Part shown: piece after piece, positions 60,701-64,000 of the stretch
How positions within the stretch are numbered: the first letter of the stretch is position 1
Layout: the number at the start of each line of letters is the position of its first letter
Origin: Diphasiastrum complanatum
Taxonomy: Eukaryota; Streptophyta; Lycopodiopsida; Lycopodiales; Lycopodiaceae
Direction: 5' to 3'
Assembly (NCBI GenBank): GCA_029204225.1
Contig: CM055113.1
Span: 34,501,473-34,565,472, forward strand
Length of the DNA: 64,000 bases
Notes under the pieces: model-generated
Database searches by the model: none
Told to the model about the DNA's origin: nothing
What the model saw: only the letters and a program-made list of their open reading frames with translations
Position numbers and translations under genes: made by a program

Positions 60701-60989
60701 TGATCCTATCTACGTACTACAAAAAAAATTTAAGCTAAATAGATCAGTATGTGCAAAAAATAAAAACTTGGCGGCTTGTTCTGGAACAGAAAATCGTTCC
60801 AAACTGCATTCTATTCCGGGGCAATTATGATGCAACGAAAGCTCCAGATTTTAAAGTCACATGAGAAGAGACGCTGGCCTTTGTTACGAACCTTCACAAG
60901 AAGGGACCTGAAATCCACATTGCATTCGCGGACCTGGCAATCTTTGGAAGTTCTTTTCAATACAATATGTAATCAAGAAGCCTGAGTCA
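57714..60989. other. No gene identified; presumed NRPE1-like intron sequence
   Basis: I see no RNA polymerase motif on the minus strand. A G-run lies at 58640-58654. Open frames at 58412, 58878, 59265 and 59983 match nothing I know. TGTTGGAACGTAC at 60180 looks like a copia LTR start. Sequence near 60440-60830 repeats GTTCC/TCCGT words similar to the TTCCGGAA elements. Confidence 0.3.
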
Positions 60990-61411
60990 TCATTCCTTAA
61001 TGACAAACTCAGGGTACGTTTGACTTAGCCTGTAATGACTCTCCCGAGTAGCATCAGACAAGGCAAGTCCTTTCCAAGCAACTAGATACTCTTGGAAGAC
61101 TTGATACCTCAATCGCCTCTCCCTCTCCCTCCTAGGATAGGTGTTGATCCATAATCCAAGGCCTCTTTTTGCTATAGTGACACCAAGCCTTCTACAAAGT
61201 TATTGCCTTGATGTAAGCACTTCTTCAAGTGCTTTACATGGAAAACTGGATGCATTGTACATCCTTGAGGTAGTTCTAACTTAAAGGCAACCTCGCCAAT
61301 TTTCTTAACGACTTTCCATGGTCCACAATATTTTGGTAATCCTTTCCTACACTTATCAATGTGCATTACCTTCGACTTCAAAGTCACTTCCAGAAACACT
61401 AAATCACCCAC
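60990..61411 (-). pseudogene. Ty3/gypsy integrase C-terminus with chromodomain-like tail
   Basis: The minus strand reads MGDLVFLEV, GLPKYCGPWKVVKKIGEVAF, MHPVFHVKHLKKCLHQG; then after a frame change RRERERRLRYQVFQEYLVAW, KGLALSDAT and YPEFVIKE, with a TGA at 60992-60990. The usual W-E after ALSDAT is R-E. It is closely similar in layout to the copy ending at 4083. No catalytic core is present upstream, so it is a fragment. Confidence 0.75.
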
Positions 61412-62903
61412 CTTCTAACTCCCTAAAAGTACAATGCTCGCGTGCGTAGCTTTCCCCTCATACTTGAGACCCAAGCAACAATAGCAAATGCTTTCACATT
61501 TGGCACAGTGCCACAGCTTCTCTACTCAAAAGTAAGGTTGGCTTGTTTGTGTGTGCCCCGAGACCTAGAGCTAACTTTGTGCTTCGTCTCCTGCGACAAT
61601 TGTACTATTGCTAGCTGCAGAGATTCCCTCAAGTCCTGGCATTTGAGTACCATCGGTGGCCTGCTCCTGCCAAACCATCCTCTACTACCCTCATTAATGG
61701 GAACCATCACAATGGCTTCCTCGAGAGAGATTTGCATTCTTCATGCAAAACTGGAGATCGTCAATCCTCTCGCAAACCAGAAATGGACTTACGTTTCTGC
61801 ATCCATTCAGGAAATTCATTAGGAGTTTTAATTAGAATTTCACGATACATGCATAGACTTGAACAATGTTATTTTTTTGTCTATGCAAGTGCCATGCATC
61901 TGTAGCTCTCATGTGCTCATGAGGTAGGACAAACTGGACTCTAAAGGCCTTGTGAAAATCAACCATGTCGAAGGACACGTTGGGTAAGACGATCTTGCAC
62001 GTCAAGTTGGGGAGTTCGAAAGGAAGACGACACGCCAAATGTTGCAGGCATCGCTTTACATTATGGGCTCATGGGTGGTTAGGCCATATCCAATAAACAG
62101 CAATTAATGTTACAAACAGTTGAAAAAGGTTAAAAAAAAAAAAAAAAAGTGCAATGATGACAACCAGATTACTTACCAAAATTAACATAACAAATGCCAA
62201 CCAAAATTAACAACAAATTGACAATTTTACAACTTGAAAAAACCAAAAAAAAACGAGAAAGGGAACTAAGTAGCAAAAACTTGCCCCAAATCTGGCTGCG
62301 AAAAAAAATGCTGGAACTGCCAGTCTAGCCCCTGGTTCCCTGACAATAGATGCACCTGGTTTCCAACTAGAAGTGCACCCACTTTGCCTCATCAGATGCA
62401 CTAGAAACTGCGCAAGAACATGCCCTAGAACTTACAGAAAAAATGTGCTGGAGTCTCTCCAAAAGACACAAATTTCCTGCCCACATATACTTGGTGATTT
62501 CATGGTGCACTAGATCGGCCTCTAGATTATGCTGATTTTCACAGGTAATCAACACTCAATCACAGCTGCAACTCGCTGGTTTTGCAGGGGCCCTAATCAA
62601 TCTTAAAAAAACAGCCTTCTATTTGCCTTCCAGCGGCACTCCAACTCATCAACAAAAATCAACACCTCACATGCAAGAGGAATAAGCAGCCGATTACTTA
62701 ATCTTCTACATTGAACTGGGGCGCTGAGATTCTATTCTCTCTTTTTCCTCAGATTTCCAGCCCTTTTGGAAGTGTGATCTACTGCTTGCATGATAATCCA
62801 CACTGCACAGGTGGTCACACCCCAGAAAAAGATGGTGGTTTTTCACACTCTCTGTAGAAGAAGCTATTCTCTTGCTAGAATGAGCTCTTCCTATGGTCTG
62901 ATA
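61412..62903. other. No gene identified
   Basis: Short frames on both strands (61522-61737, 61832-62038 minus) may be gag-like but show no diagnostic motif. A poly-A run lies near 62132-62147. Confidence 0.3.
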
Positions 62904-63329
62904 GTACTGATACCAAATGTGAGGTGCTGGTAAAAAGATGAATCTACTCCCATCCATAGGCAAACCTTTAAGCATAGCTACCCTTTATTCCTGTGACACA
63001 TGGAGTCCATATGTCGGTGATCGGGCCACTTGGCATGCCATGTCAGTCCTGACCCATGAATCTGAAACGGTCTTAATGTTTAACCACCCCTGTGCCCCCG
63101 CCGTGCCTAGTTGGTCCCTTGGGCTTGACCCTAGTCATTGTCCAACTGACTGCAGGTTGACTTGGTCAATGCATGTCGGGAGTACTCACCGGATCACCTG
63201 CAGTGACACCCCCAAGGACTTGAGTACCTTGAAATGGGGTGTGGGTTGTGGCTCACCACTGGCCGTCGCCTAACCCACTTGGTCACTGGCCCTTCTAGGG
63301 TACGATGAGGCCATACCTTGCACCTAACA
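62904..63329 (-). repeat. Minus-strand LTR with primer-binding site
   Basis: On the minus strand a TGTTAGGTGC start at 63329 and a CACCTCACA end at 62918 frame a 412-bp LTR-like block, followed by TGGTATCAGTAC (62915-62904), a partial tRNA-Met primer site. No internal genes follow. Confidence 0.45.
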
Positions 63330-63544
63330 CTTAAGTAGGTCAATTTGTAAAGAGGCTGACAAGAGGGATTGGAAAGGACTTATAGGAAAGTTCTTGTGTG
63401 TAACCTAATGTCAAATAGTCAATTATTGAGAGAAAAATCAATCATGGTTGAAGAAGCAAAGCTAGATCTATTAACCCAACTAGAATTTGGCCAAAATACT
63501 GAACCATGGACCATTTGGCAACCTTTAAAGCTGGAAAGAGAAAG
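63330..63544. other. No gene identified
   Basis: A single open frame of 62 codons at 63369-63557 has no known match. Confidence 0.25.
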
Positions 63545-63741
63545 CTCTATGCCTTAGTATTGTGGAACCTGGGTTTTCTATTGATCGCCGTGTAACGATG
63601 GTGCCAGGTTTTTCTCCATTCTTTCCATCTTCTCATAGAGGCTCTATGCCATAGTATTGTGGAACCTGGGTTTCTATTGATCACCTTGTAACCGTGGTGC
63701 CATTTTGTTAGAGGTTTTTCCCCATTCTTTCCATCTTCTCA
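63545..63741 (+). repeat. 97-bp tandem duplication
   Basis: Copy 1 (63545-63641) and copy 2 (63642-63741) both start CTCTATGCC and contain AGTATTGTGGAACCTGGG and CCATTCTTTCCATCTTCTCA. They differ by several substitutions and a short insertion. Confidence 0.8.
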
Positions 63742-64000
63742 ACGTTGCTTCTTGTGTGCCCTTTAGCTTGTCAATCCCTTCTTGAGCTGTCTTCCTCCAT
63801 TCTTTGTTAACATGCAAGCATAACTTTGACCATGCTTTGCTTTGTTGGACATAGCTTTTAGAAATGCATTATGTTGCCTTTCAACGGCCCAAAAAAAAAA
63901 TTGAAAGAGAGAGAGAGAGAGAGAGATTGATATATAGAGTACCTAACGATACACAAGAGTACAAGGTCATTAATAACAATGGGAGCACAAAAATGCCATT
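63742..64000. other. Non-coding with short GA microsatellite
   Basis: A GA run lies at 63905-63926. No gene is visible. Confidence 0.4.

Overview
This is nuclear DNA from a land plant, probably one with a large, repeat-rich genome such as a fern or gymnosperm; I cannot name the species. The evidence is an intron-containing nuclear gene for chloroplast SufD with an N-terminal transit-like region, the C-terminus of a plant-specific RNA polymerase V-type largest subunit (WG motifs followed by a DeCL/DUF3223 domain), GT-AG introns, and layers of Ty3/gypsy, Ty1/copia, LINE and SINE sequences. There is no sign of bacterial or organellar gene organisation.

Host genes, all on the minus strand: (1) an AlaX-type alanyl-tRNA editing protein, whose first two exons lie at 30870-29975 and three later exons at 6002-5374. 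About 24 kb of transposon-filled sequence lies between them, and the exon(s) for the HxxxH-containing middle were not found. (2) SufD/ABCI7, complete in four exons from 45296 to 40530, with every splice phase agreeing. (3) The last four exons of an NRPE1-like gene, 57713 to 54446; its catalytic part is not visible and should lie beyond the right edge.

Mobile DNA by region: 1.0-4.9 kb, a decayed plus-strand gypsy pol with its 3' LTR, split by a 915-bp inverted-repeat element that carries a foldback. 6.3-8.8 kb, two gypsy fragments. 9.4-10.1 kb, a Pack-like element holding a broken nepenthesin-type aspartic protease fragment. 12.6-13.1, 15.8 and 16.5-17.0 kb, LTR ends with tRNA-Met-type primer sites. 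13.8-15.6 kb, a 5'-truncated LINE. 18.3-23.2 kb, a nearly intact LINE. 24.4-27.7 kb, a minus-strand gypsy joined to LINE pieces. 31.2-31.4 kb, a tRNA-derived SINE. 33-37.5 kb, copia and gag fragments. 46.5-49 kb, a copia element interrupted by a 357-bp direct repeat. 50.5-51.3 kb, a copia LTR with an internally deleted body. 61 and 63 kb, gypsy and LTR remnants.

The most interesting object is the LINE family. In the long copy, ORF1, the endonuclease and the reverse transcriptase share one reading frame broken only by two TAG codons. ORF2 has no AUG before its first endonuclease motifs. Copies end in a short hairpin with one compensatory base-pair change, followed by CT/CTT-type microsatellite; the two copies whose 5' boundary can be seen also abut a CT microsatellite there. 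This suggests UAG readthrough (or a former single ORF), 3'-hairpin recognition and insertion into microsatellites. All three are inferences that comparing genomic copies could settle.
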